Shown piece by piece: positions 22,930 through 35,255 of a stretch of DNA of 64,000 nt. The position numbers were made by a program, and so were the translations under genes. The stretch's first letter is position 1. Every line of letters starts with the position of its first letter. Under the pieces are notes generated by a model. It was given only the letters and a program-made list of their open reading frames with translations. It had not been told where the DNA came from and did no database searches. The stretch comes from Manis javanica. Its lineage: Eukaryota > Chordata > Mammalia > Pholidota > Manidae. The stretch covers positions 47,499,034 to 47,563,033 of the forward strand of contig NC_133169.1 in NCBI RefSeq assembly GCF_040802235.1, read 5' to 3'.

Positions 22930-25900
22930 AATTTTATTTTGTATTTTTATTGAAATATAGTTGATATACAATCTTATATTGTTCTCAAGTGTAAAACACA
23001 CTCATTCAGTAGTTACCCATATTATTAAATCCTCACACCAACTAGTGAATTTACTGTTTGTCAACATAGGAAGATGTTACACAATCAATGACTATATTCT
23101 TCATGCTGTACTACCAACCCTGTGATCAGCTTTTGATCAAGAATGTTTGTGCTCTTCAGCCCCCTCACCTTCCCCACCCACCCATCCAAATCCTTCCACA
23201 CACAGTAACCACCAGTCATTTATCAGTGTCTATGAATCTACTGCTATTTTGTTCCTTTTTTGTTGTGTTTTTAGATTCCACAAATAAGTTAAATCAGAAG
23301 GTATTTGCCTTTCTCTACCTGGTATATTTCACATAGCATAATTACCTCTAGATTCATTAATATTATCTCAAATGGCAGGAATTCTCTCTTTCTTGGCTAA
23401 ATAATATTCCATGGTGTATATGTACCGCCTCTTCTTTATCCATTCATCTGCTATTGACACTTTGGTTGCTTCCATATTTTGGCTATTGTAAATAATGCAG
23501 TGATAAACATAGGGGTGCATATATCTTTTTGAAATAAAGATTGTTTTCTTCCTGTAAATTCCTAGAAGTGGAGTTACTGGGTTATATGGTATTTCTATTT
23601 TTAATTTTATGAGAAACTTACATACTGCTTTCCACAGTGGATGCACCAATTTACATTCTCACCAGTGTCATAAGAGGGTGTGCTTTTCTCCACATGCTCA
23701 CAAATGTCTGTTTTTTCTTGTCTTTTAGATAGCAGTCACTCTACCTGGTGTGAGGAGATATCTCACTGTGGTTTTCATTTGCATTTTCCTGATAATTAGC
23801 AGTGTTGGGCATCTTTTATGTGTCCGTTGTCAATATGTATTTCTTCTTTGGAGAAATGTATTCAGTTCCTCTGCCCATTTTCTAATTGCTTTATTTTTTT
23901 TAGGTGTTGAATTATATGCATTCTTTATACATTTTGGAAGGTAACCCCTTATTGGATAAATCATTTATGAATATACTCTGCCATAATGCAGGTTATTTTA
24001 TTGTTCTGTTGATGGTGTCCTTTGCTGTACAGAAGATTTTCAGTGTGTTGCAGTCCACTTGTTCCTTTCTGATTTTACTTCCCTTGCCCAGGGAGTTATG
24101 TCCAGAAAGAGAATGTGCATGCTTATGTTGTCTTTTAAGAGTTTGTTGGTTTCATCTCTCATATTTAGGCTTTTAATAAAATTTAAGTTTACCTTTGTGT
24201 GTGGTGTTAGACAGTAAACCCAGTTTCACTTTCATACAATGTAGCCCTCCAATTTTCCGAAGCCAAGTTATTTAAGAGACTGTCTTTTCTCGTACATTCA
24301 TGGGTGGTTTATCATATACTGATTGAACACATATTCATGAGTTTATATCTGGGCTCTCTATTCTGTTCCATTCATCTATGGGTCTGCGCTGGTACAAAAT
24401 TGTTTTGATTACTGTGACTTTGTAGTAGAGCTTGAAGTTGGGGAGCATAATCCTCCTAGCTCTGTTCTTCTTTCTCAGGATTGCTTTGGCTCTTGGGTCT
24501 TTTCTGATTTCATATGAATTTATGTTTATTTGCTCTAGTTCATTGAAAAATTCCATTGGTATTTTGACAGTGATTGCATTGAATCTCTAAATGCATTGGA
24601 TAGAATGGCCATTCTGACAATATTTACTTCTTTCTATGCATCATCATTCAATAGATTTCCATTAGCTTGTGTCTTCTTTAATTTATCTCATGAATGTTTT
24701 ATATTTTCCATATTATAGGTCTTTTACCTCCTTGGTTAGGTTTATTCCAAAGTATTTTATTCTTTGTTATGTAATTATAAGTGGAATTGTTTTCTTTTTC
24801 TGCTACTTCATTCTTAATATATAGGACTAGAACAGATTTCTGCATATTAATTTTGTATTCTGTAACTTTGATGAATGCAGTTATTAGTTCTAATAGTATT
24901 TTGGAGGAGCCTTTAGAGTTTTCTGTATGTAGTATCATGTCAATAGTGACAGTTTTACTTCTTCCTTAGCAATCTGGATGCCTTTTAGTTCTTTGTGTTG
25001 TATGATTGCCATGGCTAGGACCTCCAGTACTATGTTGGGTAAAAGTGGTGAGAATGGGATCCCTGTCTTGCTCCTGATTTTAGAGGAAAAGACTTAAGCA
25101 TTTTACCTTTGAGTATAATGCTATCTGTGGGTTTGTATAAAAGGCAATCTTTATTATTTTAAGGTACATTTCCTCAATACCCATTTTGTTGAATTTTTTT
25201 CATGAGTGGATGTTGAATTTTTTTGTATGCTTTTTCAGCATCAATTGAGTGATCATATGCCTTTATCCTTCTTTTTGTTAATGTTCTGTATGATAGTAAT
25301 TGATTTACAAATATACAATCCTTGCATCCCTGGAATGAATTCCATTTGGTCATGGTGGATGATCCTTTTGATGTGTCTTTGAATTTGCTTTGCTCATATT
25401 TTGTTGATTATTTTTTTATCCAATGTTCATTTGGGATATTGATCTATAATTTTCCATTTTTAGGGTATTTCTCTGGTTTTGGTTATAGAGTGATGCTGGC
25501 CTCACTGAATGAGTTTTGGAGTATTCTCTCCTCTTCTACTTTTTGGAATGCTTTAAGAATAATGGGCATTTTTCTCTTTAAATGTTCGATGGAGTTCAGC
25601 TTGGTAGCCATAAGTTCCTGGAATTTTGTTTGTTGGGATTTATTTGATTATTAATTCAATTTTGTTTATTGGTAGTTGTTTTGCTAAGAGTTTGTCTTTC
25701 TTCCTGGGACAGTCTTCAGAAGGTTATTGTTTTATAGGAATTTGTCCATTTCTTCTGGGTTCTCCATTTTATTGGCATATATTTTTTCATAGAATTCTCT
25801 AGTTCTTTGTATTTCTGCATTCAGTTTTGCTTTTTTTTGTTTCTGATTTTGTTTATTTGTGTTTTCTCTTTTTTATTGATGTGCTGGCTAGGGGTTTCTA

Positions 25901-26155
25901 TATTTTGTTTATGTTTTCAAAGAATCAGTTCTGTGTTTCACTGCTTTTTTCTGTTGTTTTATTATTCTCTACTCAATTTCTTTCTTCTTTGATATGCCCC
26001 TCCTTCTAACTTTGGGCTTCCTTTCTTCCTGTTTTTTTTTTTTTAGTTTATGTTGTTGTGAGTTTAGACTGTTTATTTGGGATTGTTCTTGCTTTTTGAG
26101 GCAGGCCTCTACTACTAAGTACTTTCCTTTTAGAACCATTGTGGCAGCATCCCAC
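22930..26155 (-). mobile_element. LINE-1, antisense, 5'-truncated, RT motif damaged
   Basis: The 3' end lies on the left ('gttgatatacaatcttata'). The rest follows rightwards as the reverse complement of ORF2: the ORF2 C-terminal section encodes [15 protein letters not shown] and [12 protein letters not shown] around 24380-24500, then the RT domain to about 25900, truncated near 26155. Near 24936-24948 the catalytic RT motif is hit by a short deletion (text 'atcatgtcaatagtgac' where related L1s have the extra 'tctgcaa'). Multiple stops; dead. Confidence 0.85.
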
Positions 26156-26389
26156 AAAATTTCCCACAGTTATATTTTCATAAACTCTCACCAATTTATC
26201 TGAATTAAACAAAGAAATAATCAAATTTGTTTTGTAGTAACATTTATTAAAATTAACAGAAAACAAAAACACATACAAACAGCCACATTCAATATGAATA
26301 AATGTAATTATTGTATTTGAAGTGGAATTTCTTGTGTGTTTTGCCTATGTGGTGCCTCAAATCATAAGGGTTATAGTTGATCCTTAATG

Positions 26390-26750
26390 AATATGAGTTT
26401 AAACTTTCCGAGGGGAAAGTCTCGAGGCAAAATATCTTTGAAACTGAAATCAGTCAAAGGGAGAAATAAAGTGGGAGAAACCCATTTATTACTAATAAGC
26501 AGTCATCCTTTCTGCTTGCCAGTGTCTCTTGTGGCCTGGCTGCTGAGGAAGGGTGTCCCACCCAACCTCTCTGATCCAGATATTCGTCACTCCATCTTGT
26601 AATTACCTACTGATATGGAGATGGACTACTACTTGGAAACACCTTTTGGTATGGAGATGCACTACTATGACCAGGCGAGATATTCTGGAAATATTGCAGT
26701 TTTACCCACAACTTATGTGAAGATTTCTTTCAGTAAATAAAATGGAAAAT
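26390..26750 (-). mobile_element. Probable solo LTR, antisense
   Basis: On the minus strand the segment reads U3-like text, then 'agtaataaatgggtttctcc' with a polyadenylation signal, then a U5-like 'cccctcggaaagtttaaact'. This order is typical of an ERV LTR. Ends and family are not resolved, and no retroviral genes are attached. Confidence 0.45.
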
Positions 26751-26999
26751 ACTTTTGACATTCATATCAATTGGATTTTTTTCTTTTCTCTAGCATACTT
26801 TACTGTAAGAATACATATATAACACATATAATACAAAATCTGTGCTAATTGACTTCACTGTTACTGTCTAAATTGGTAAATCTTTGGGTCAACAGTAAGA
26901 TAATAATTAAGTTTTCAGGGAGTCAAAAGTTATGCATTGATTTTTCGATCAGCACCATTAACTTACATTGTTCACATAATTTTTTCAGTTTTCTAGGGA

Positions 27000-27960
27000 T
27001 ACAATTCATAGGCTATTGTTTAAGGTTCACAATATGTTGATTGATGCATTTATATATTTTTAAATCATTGCCACCATAACATTCACAAACACCTCCAATG
27101 CATTTCATAATTATCCTTATTTCTTTGATGAGATCATTATTATTAGCTGCAATCACCATGATGTACATTACATGTGCAGAACTTGTTATAGATAGAAACT
27201 GTGTACCCTTTAAACAATATCTGCCCATTTCCCTTCCCCTGAGCTCTGGTAACCACCACTCTCTATCAGTTCAGCATTTTTCAATTCCACATATAGGTGA
27301 TATAGAAAATGTTTGTCTTTCTCTGACTTAGCATAGTGCCCTCACGTTACATCAAAGTTATTGCAAATGGCAGAATTTCCTTCATCTCATAGCTGAGTAA
27401 TAATCCATTATACATGTATTGTTTATCCATTCATCTGCTGACGGACATTTAGGCTATTTCCATGTAGTTTCTATTGTGAAAATACTGCACTGAATATGGG
27501 GGTGTGGATATTCTTTGGGTTCCTCAAGAGTGGGACTGCATGATCATTTAGATCTATTCTTAATTTTTGTGGAAGTTCCATACTGTTATCTGTAGTGTCT
27601 ACTAATTTGAATTCCCATGAGCAGCACACAACGGCCCCTTTTCCCCTCACCTGGGCCCACATTGGTCACCCCTTATAACTGTGAGACGGCCCTTCTGACA
27701 AGCGTGAGGTGACGGCAGCAGGTGGTCCTGTGTGCATGTCCATCATGGCTAATGATGCCGAGCACCTGTTCATGGATCTGTGGGCTACTATAACTGTGGC
27801 AAAACATGTCTATTCAGTGGTTCTGTCCTTTTTGTCCTGAAGTACAATTGATGTACAATCTTGTGTTAGGTTCAAACATACAACACAGTGGTTCCCCCGT
27901 TATCACATTGTTATATCCTCACCCCAACTCATGCAGTTACTATCTGTCAACAGAAAAATG
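27000..27960 (-). mobile_element. L1 3' ends, antisense (at least two)
   Basis: 27000-27820 is a diverged L1 3' UTR plus ORF2 end ('ggtaaccaccactctctatc', 'tcatagctgagtaataatcc', 'ttatccattcatctgctgac'). A second 3' end starts at about 27838 ('gtacaattgatgtacaatct'). Confidence 0.7.
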
Positions 27961-30395
27961 TTGAAAGTGGAAGTATTGAAGTCTCCTGCTATTATTATTG
28001 CTTGCCTTTCCCCTTCTGATCTGTTAATATTTTCTTTATATGTTTGGGTGCTGTGATGTTGAGGTCATACATATTACCTTGTTATCTGTTATGTGAATCA
28101 CTTATACTTATTTCAGTAGGTTTGGTTTATGGTAAATTACCTTGTTTTTGTGTTGACATATATTCCCTAATGCGTTCATTTTCCCTTCCTCATTGTTTTG
28201 CTTTTTGTGCATTAAAAAGAGCCAACTCTCCCTGCCTTGAATGCTAGCATGGTTTAGGATAAACTTCACCATTCAGCCTGGCCCAAGATTATAGGTACCT
28301 ATGAAATTTGGCATATGTCCAAACCATTGTCTCCTTTTTTCAAACAGTTCCCAGGAGATTAGGGTGTGCCAAAGTCTGTCGGTGCTCAGAGGCAGCATAA
28401 ATACCTATACATCCATTCAGATTCCAGAAGGTGTGATAGTGGCCTGCTCCATGGGCTCTCTGATGCAGGCTTATTAGAAGCCTGATGGTGGACAGCCACT
28501 GGGAAATTCAAGACATTAGGGCACCACTCTTGCTCCCAATGTGAGATACTATGAGCTAGGTGATTTTTGCTACTCATTCTGTAACGATCTATGGGAATAG
28601 CCCCTAGGAGCACTTGCGCATCTGTATAAAACCACCTCCTTGTTCTCTGTGGTCTTGGAGTCTCATGAATCCTGAGCACCGTCAGCTGGCTAAGATAGGG
28701 ATACAGGATCCAGGATCCAGTCTTTGGTCTGTGGCCATTAACGCTGGTTGGTAGGTGTTGGACAAGTTCATTTCAAGAAGAATATGGAGACTTTATTGCT
28801 GGGTGAGCTGGAAGGAAGCTCCCACACAGTGGACCAAGTTCCTGGAGAAATAATTATATGCCCCATCACTCCCAGGTGCAGTTTAGTTAGAAATTTACAA
28901 TCATGCATCAGCTTGGAAAGTGTGCAGCTAATCCTCATCCAGGGAGAAATTGTTGGCCTTATGTTTTTGCAGCTATTTCTCTGCTGAGATGGAGAATAAC
29001 TGTACAAGTTGTTTCTACTTCTCTTTTATTGCTATCATTAATGTACAATTACATGAACAACATTATGGTTACCAGACTTCCCCTACCATCAAGTCCCTAC
29101 CACATACCCCGTTACACTCACTGTCCATCCATGTAGTAAGATGCTATAGAATCGGTACTTGTCTTTTCTGTGTTATACTTCCTTCCCCGTGTCCCCCACA
29201 CCTACATCATACATCACACTTCTCTTTGAGACTGCCTTATATTTTGATGTGGTCCCAGGGCACTTGCAATTTCAGTACCCACATTCAGCCTCAGGAATTG
29301 GTGATTTGGAACCCATTTCCTCAGTTGACAGCCATAAAATTGGAGCACTAGCTGTGTAGACAAGCTCCTTACCTTGGAAACTTTTCTTTATATCCACAGA
29401 GCATGCCAGCAGGAGGAAGTTTGGAGAAATTTCCACAGGCCTCCCAGGTTCCTAGAGGAGCCCAGTAACCTCTTCCATATGGGCTGTAGAACTGTCTCCC
29501 TCTGGGACACCTGGGAAAGCAGGCAGTCAAAACCCTTTGAGGGAGAAGCTGGGGGCTGGGCTTTTTACCTCCTATCCTTCTGAACAGCGCCTGTGAGGAC
29601 ATCTAAGGGAAGTGCCTGCACTTCCGCTAACAAGGGCCTCTTTGTAGAAGGTAGTCCTGGGACACTCAAGAATGCCAAGCCCATTGGCTCTCGGAGCTGG
29701 ATGGTAAGGTGGCAGCTATAAAGGTTGGGCTTCTTGATATTCGGACATGCTCCTTTAAGGGAGAAGCTTGGACTTGGTTTTGCTCTTGGAATAGTCCTGG
29801 GTGAGGAGGCCTGAGAAGAAGATATCACAACCCTTTATGGCTCCAAGGAGGATTGCAGTCAGCTTCAGAATGCAAGATAATTAGAAACCGACCCTCAGGA
29901 AGTAACTGGGATAATAGGCCATCTAACTTGTCCTAGGGAGAAACTGGGAGCTGAGCATTTTTGCCTGCTCCCTCTGCACTGAGCCCAGGACAGTAGTCGC
30001 AGGATGTGTTTACGTGCGTATTTAAAGACATCCCTTTTTAGTGTGGTCTTTGGGGCTCATGAGTGCTTAAATACTCGGCTCTTAAAGCTATGGGGTTTGG
30101 AAGCCATTCCTTTCATGTGTAACTACATCAGTAGGGACACTGACTGTGCGGCCCTCAGGCAGAGTCGGAAGATGACAGTTCCCTCTGACTATAATGTGCT
30201 CGCTGTTTGACATGATTATGCCTCAGATTTCCCCACCCATTTTTATACTGGTATTTTCTCATTTGCTGAAAGTGTGAGGGTCCCTCAACTAGAGTCTGGG
30301 TTTATCTCAGAAATAACAGATCTTTGTGTCACTATATATTTAGTGCATCTCTACGAGGAAGGAGGCGGGAGGCCCCTTTTCTACCATCTTGCAGG
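27961..30395 (-). mobile_element. Old LINE-1, antisense, with long 5' UTR
   Basis: 28000-28250 is antisense ORF2 endonuclease-end text ('gaagtctcctgctattatta'). The rest up to about 30395 reads as the reverse complement of an old L1 5' UTR, ending with 'ttttctaccatcttgc', the antisense of the L1 5' terminus. Within it, the phrase 'gggagaagctgggggctggg' recurs in variant form near 29541, 29758 and 29937, suggesting degenerate tandem units. A younger L1 3' fragment is nested at 29010-29225. Open frames here are incidental. Confidence 0.6.
29010..29225 (-). mobile_element. Nested L1 3' end, antisense
   Basis: 'gtacaattacatgaacaaca', 'catcaagtccctaccacata', 'gtccatccatgtagtaagat' match the younger L1 3' UTR seen at 11.8 and 38.9 kb. 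It interrupts the old 5' UTR. Confidence 0.75.
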
Positions 30396-30559
30396 TGTTA
30401 CAACCACGTAATTTTAGTGTGCTTTTCTGTAGGGTCATCCTGAGTGAGGTGGCCGAGGACATCCTAGGCTGTGCTGCCTGTGTGATATGCAGGCTAATGA
30501 ATGAGACAGAATGCAGAACAGATATATTTATATCCTAGAAAGATGTGATTATAATATTG

Positions 30560-31344
30560 TTTTGTTTCAATTGGCAGTTTTATTTTTATTTTTTAACTTT
30601 CTGAATTATATTATTTCCATTATATCATAAAAGTAAAAATTTTTGTTTTAGAATTATTTTTATATTGACTCATGTTTTGACCTGTGTATACACTCATGTA
30701 ACCTTCACCCAAATCAAGATTTCACCGATTCTCATTCATTTTCCCCCTTTCAAGATTTAATCCATCCCCCCTCATGGCAGCCACATTCTGTCCTTTATGT
30801 GAGACTATTCCTGTCTTATTTATTGATTTGTTTTAACAGTCCACATATAAGTGAAATCAAATAGTAATTTATGTTTCTGTCTTTTTTAAGTTAGATTAAT
30901 ACCTTCTAGGTCGCTCCATGTTGTTGCAAATGGCAAGGTTTCATTCTTTTTTATGACTGAGTAATTTTCTCTTGTATATATGTTACACATCTTTCTCCAT
31001 TCATCTATTGATGGACATTTAGGTTTAGGTTGCTTTGTATTTTTGTACAAATACAATAGTATTTTGTACTATTGTAAGTAACACTGCAATGAACATAGGA
31101 GTGCATATCACTTTTGAAATTAGGGATTACCTCCTCAGATCTATTCTCAGAAGTGGAATTGGTGGATGGTGGATCGTATCATATACGCAGTTTGAGTTTT
31201 TTGAGAAACTTTCCACTGTTTTCACCCATGTGCATTCTCACCTGCAGGGTACAAGGATTCCATTTCCTCAACATCCTCTCCAGCATGTTATGTTGTGTGT
31301 AGGTGGTGTTAGCTGCTCTGACTGGTGTGGTCTTATCTCACTGT
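30560..31344 (-). mobile_element. L1 3' part, antisense
   Basis: From the 3' UTR ('accttcacccaaatcaagat') into the ORF2 end ('catgttgttgcaaatggcaa', 'tcatctattgatggacattt'). It stops at about 31344, where the sequence flips to sense L1. Confidence 0.75.
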
Positions 31345-32060
31345 GCAGTTGGCCTTTTGTGACCACATGGACGGACCCAGATTTTATTTTGCTAATTGAA
31401 GTAAGTCACACAAAGAAAGACAAACACCACAAGACTTCACCTATATGTGGAATCTCAAAAAGAAAGAAATGAGCAAACACAACAGAAAGAGGCTCAGAGA
31501 CATAGAGAACACATAGGTGTTCTCCATTGGGTAGCTGAGTGAGGGAATGGGTGTTAAAGGTGAAGGAGGAAAAAATTCTGTGAGATTATTTCATACCTTG
31601 ATCTTGGTGATGGTCACATGAATGTCCTCACATAGAAACGTTCACTGAGCAATGCACTGAGATTCATGCATCTTTTTGTATTTACCACAGAAACAAAAAT
31701 GACATAAATAAGAACCAGAAAATCTTTTTGACAAAATTTTTATCAGTAAACGAAATATGTAAACTCACATGAAATAAGCCTTCATACAAAAATTAATTGC
31801 ATCTTTATACACTGATAATGAACTATGTATAAGAGAAATGGTTCCATTTATAGTAGCCTCAAAAATATATTTAGAATACATTTAACCAAGGAGGTGTAAG
31901 ACCAGTACACTGAAAATTATAAGATTGCAATGAATGACATGCAAAAAGACACCAATAAATGTAAAAATATCCAATGTTCATAGACTGGAAGAATTCGTAT
32001 TGTTAGAATGCCCAGACTACCTAAAGCCATCTATAGACTTCTTCTGTTGAAAGTATTTTA
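31345..32060 (+). mobile_element. L1 3' UTR and ORF2 fragment, sense
   Basis: 31345-31700 is sense L1 3' text ('ctatatgtggaatctcaaaa'). 31735-32050 is sense ORF2 ('tatccaatgttcatagactg', 'gaagaattcgtattgttaga'). Confidence 0.65.
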
Positions 32061-32431
32061 TCTTTTAAAGTTTACTCTTTATGAAAATAATAACAGATGA
32101 GGTGAGGTAGTAAGGAATAGAAAGAAGGAAAGATGATGGAGAAATGGAGATTAAGAAAGAATAAGAAACAAAATCAAAGAAAAGAAAGGTGGAGGGGAAA
32201 TATGTAACGAGTTAAAAAACTGGAAATTTAGGAACAGGGTCTAAAATTTTTTTAACAACAAACCAATGAACCTGTTGGTAGTTTTACCAATTTTCCTATT
32301 AAACCACATATGATAGATGTCTGTTATTTTCCAACATGAATTATCTTGGTCACATTAAATTCATCTGAGATTCTCCAATGGGGATTTATTCATAAATCTG
32401 GTTGGCATCCCGGCACTTACTGGGCTAAAGC

Positions 32432-32605
32432 TTATGCCTGTAGAGGGTGTGCGGAAAGATGGTGGAGTTGAAAAGTACGGCAGAAACACCCCTGCATGCA
32501 CACTCCAAGGACGCAACTGCGGAAGATACAACTAAACTGAGAAATGAACTGAAGACCGCAGAAGCCGTCGTCTACCTCCAGTGTGGAGGAGAGGACCCAC
32601 TGCAA
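32432..32605 (+). repeat. L1 5' UTR-like leader joined to the PAWR retrocopy
   Basis: 'gtgtgcggaaagatggtgga' and 'ggaagatacaactaaactga' have the style of the L1 5' ends in this window ('agatggctgcgtgag' and 'aaatacaactaatcctgaaa' at 62.7 kb), and the segment leads into the PAWR-derived sequence without a visible boundary. Similarity is judged by eye and is partial. Confidence 0.35.
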
Positions 32606-33490
32606 AGGGCAAAGGGCCAAAAAGGAACGGAGGGAGAGCGACGGGCCGGGAATCCCCCGCGGGGCCGTGCGCACCGCCGCCGCCGCGGCCAGCGGGCTCC
32701 ACGACGACGTCCCGGGCGGCGCCGCCGCGCCTGCCGCCCCGGCTCGGGGGGCGAGAACCGCGCTATCGGCCCCGCGGCGGTGAGCCGCCCGCCCCCGGCC
32801 GCCCCAGGCCGCCCCAAGCGCGCGGACGGGACCCCTGGCGCGAGGTGGCGGGAGGGCAGCCAGGAAGACCGGGCGGGGCGTGGGGCGCGGGAGGAGCGGG
32901 AGGGGCGCGGCGCGGCGCCGGGAGGGACGGGGCGCGGGAGCTGCGGGAGGGGCGGTGCATCACCGGCGCGGTCGGCGTCCCCGCGGTCGATGCCCGGGTG
33001 AACAAGACGGGGCCGGAGCAGGGCGGAGAGAACGGAGACGGGGGCGGCGATTCCACAGCAGGTCGCCCTGCGGAAGGAAGCCGGGAGCGTGTCAGACCCG
33101 GGCAGCTCCGGTCCGTTACAGGAGCGTCTGCAGCGGTTTCAGGCAGGTGCAAAAGCGTAGCCACGGTCTCAGGGGAAGACCCGTAGGACTCCCCGAACAG
33201 AGAGAAGTGGGTGCAGCAGATACAGCCGGGGTGCAAGCGCCTCAGGTGGTTTGATCTCAAGTAGCACATTGGGCAAGAACATGGAAGATCGTGAAAAGGA
33301 AGTAGTAAGAGAAAGGCAAGAAAATTGAAGACTTGTGGGACTAATGCAAGATGAAGAGGAAATGATCGGAAAACTCAAAGAAGAAATTGATTTGTTAAAT
33401 AGAGACCTAGATGACATCGAAGATGAAAATGAACAACTGAAGCAGGAGAATAAAATTCTTTTGAAACTTGTTGGGCAGCTAACAAGGTAG
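32606..33490 (+). pseudogene. PAWR: PAWR (Par-4) processed pseudogene
   Basis: PAWR encodes Par-4, a pro-apoptotic partner of WT1 and atypical PKC that dimerises through a C-terminal leucine zipper. This intronless copy is clearest at 33265-33490: STLGKNMEDREKEVVRERQE, a stop (TGA at 33326-33328) where PAWR has Leu, then RLVGLMQDEEEMIGKLKEEI, DLLNRDLDDIEDENEQLKQE and LLKLVGQLTR ending at the native TAG (33488-33490). Upstream, in another frame, ELREGRCITGAVGVPAV (about 32938) and VSGRCKSVATVSGEDP (to 33183) track PAWR's basic and central regions, and the GC-rich start matches its Pro/Ala-rich N-terminus. At least one frameshift lies between 33186 and 33265, with further stops. Several PAWR exons are joined without introns, so it is a retrocopy. 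3' UTR-like sequence follows to about 33900; no poly-A tail is evident. Confidence 0.85.
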
Positions 33491-33910
33491 AAGATTCAAG
33501 GCTCAATGTGGAAAAAATTTTTAAAACTACTGATTGAATGTTATTGTTAGTGGTAGGACAAAATTCCTATGCTGCCATACATTAAGTAAGTATATTTATT
33601 TCTAGAAAATAGTGGATGTTTATTTTCAAAATATTTCTGTTTCATTATTAGTTTAGAAAACTCATCACCCTATTTCACAAATAAATAACATCTTTCAGTT
33701 ATTAAAATAATAGATTATCCATCTTTTGGTTTCGTGTGGTATTCAGATAACATATGGTTTTCACAACCGTATGAATATATTTTATCTAAGGTAATGTATT
33801 TTCTCTCATAAGGAATATACATAGTCTTTGTTTACATAAATTCAAATAATTGTGGGGAGTTATCTGCAAATGCCTTAGTGCTGCTGTGAACAACCTTTTA
33901 TGTAAATATC
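33491..33910 (+). pseudogene. PAWR: Likely PAWR 3' UTR of the retrocopy
   Basis: The text right after the stop ('gattcaaggctcaatgtgga', 'actactgattgaatgttatt') agrees with my memory of the PAWR 3' UTR. The end point is a guess: L1 ORF2 text starts at about 33920. Confidence 0.4.
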
Positions 33911-33919
33911 CCATCATGT

Positions 33920-34430
33920 ATAAGAAGAATTCATATTGTTAAAATGTACACACTACCCAAAGTTATCTATAGATTCAATACAATTCCCATCAAACTTCCA
34001 ATGTCAGTTTCCACAGAAATAGAAATCAAAACTCTTATCATATGGAATAAAAAAGAACCTAAAGTTACAAATACTACTGAAAAAAGTACAGAGTAGGTAT
34101 CACTCTTCTTTACCTCAAACTATATCATGAAGCTATATTATGCAAAAGAGTGTGGTACCAGCCAACAAAACCTTATAATAGACACTTAGACCCATGGAAT
34201 AGAATTAAAAGCCAGAAGTAAACATACATATATGGGCAGCTAATAACTGATAAGGCAGCCAAGAAACACAATGGAGAAAGGATAGTGTCATAAAATAGAG
34301 GTGGTAGATGTGTTAACCAACCTTATGGTGTCAAATATTTTGCAACAAATATATCAAACTATCATTTTGCACACCAAAACTTATACAACATTATATGTCA
34401 ACTCTATCTCAGTAATGGTGGGGAAAATGA
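33920..34430 (+). mobile_element. L1 ORF2 and 3' UTR fragment, sense
   Basis: 'gaagaattcatattgttaaa', 'caatacaattcccatcaaac', 'agctaataactgataaggca', then 3' UTR 'cataaaatagaggtggtaga' and 'acattatatgtcaactctat'. It overlaps in content with the L1 at 31735-32050 ('gaattc(a/g)tattgtta'), so these are two insertions. Confidence 0.7.
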
Positions 34431-35255
34431 TACAATTATAAATTATGTGTGTCCATTTCTCCATAATAGTTACTATATCTAAATGAGAGACTAGTTTCAG
34501 GGATTTTAGTCCCTGTAGCTGGAGAATACTGATACTAAAAATACACAGCAACTGATAAGGAGTGTTTGTGGTGTGTGTATGTGTGTGTGTGTCTGTGTTA
34601 GAAAATGGTGCTTTCAGTTTTGATCATGTTGAGAGTAAGATGAGAGTACTTTACTGAACTAAATTAGATAACTAAACCAGAGACAGGTAGGTCTAAGAAT
34701 GTACAGGGTCACAGAAAGAGGAAGAAAAGCAGATAAATACATAGTAAGTAGAAGCAAAAAAAAAAGACAGAATGAGCAAAAGCATAATTTTATGGAGAGA
34801 GCACAGGCATTCAATCACATGAGGAAAAGAAGAAAAACAAAGATCTATGAATAGACATTTAGATATAGATGTAAATGTAGATATAAAAACAGGTAGTATA
34901 GGTTTAGCTATGGATATGGATATGGCTATGAACATAAATTCTAATTACCTTAAAAGAGGCTCAGTTTATTCTTATATACTATAACTAGTATTCTCTGCTA
35001 CTCATGAAAAGGTTTATTTTGGGGTTATATACTTTAAGTTCCCCTTGGATTGAGATACAACATATGCATATATAGGAATGTAGGCTTTCAGATAAACTAA
35101 AATCATGTGTATGTTTGCATGTTTATAAATTTCAGTGTGCGTAAGTGTATTCTATGTGTCAAATAAAATTATTGTCTATGAATTCTCCTTATAAATGTGT
35201 TCTAAAATGAGTATGGACTTTTTCTGTTTTACTCTTACACTCAGTGTAAACATGC
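34431..35255. repeat. Intergenic with (TG)n and GATA-type simple repeats
   Basis: A short TG-rich tract lies at 34567-34598 and an irregular 'tagatatagatgtaaatgta' / 'tatggatatggatatggc' tract at about 34858-34932. No gene seen; the minus-strand open frame 34935-34693 is built from the simple repeat. Confidence 0.6.

Noticed and set aside
32447-33269. Overlapping open frames of 124-201 codons on both strands
   Set aside because: They are frames of the GC-rich PAWR retrocopy. The matching frame is broken, so no intact gene is claimed.
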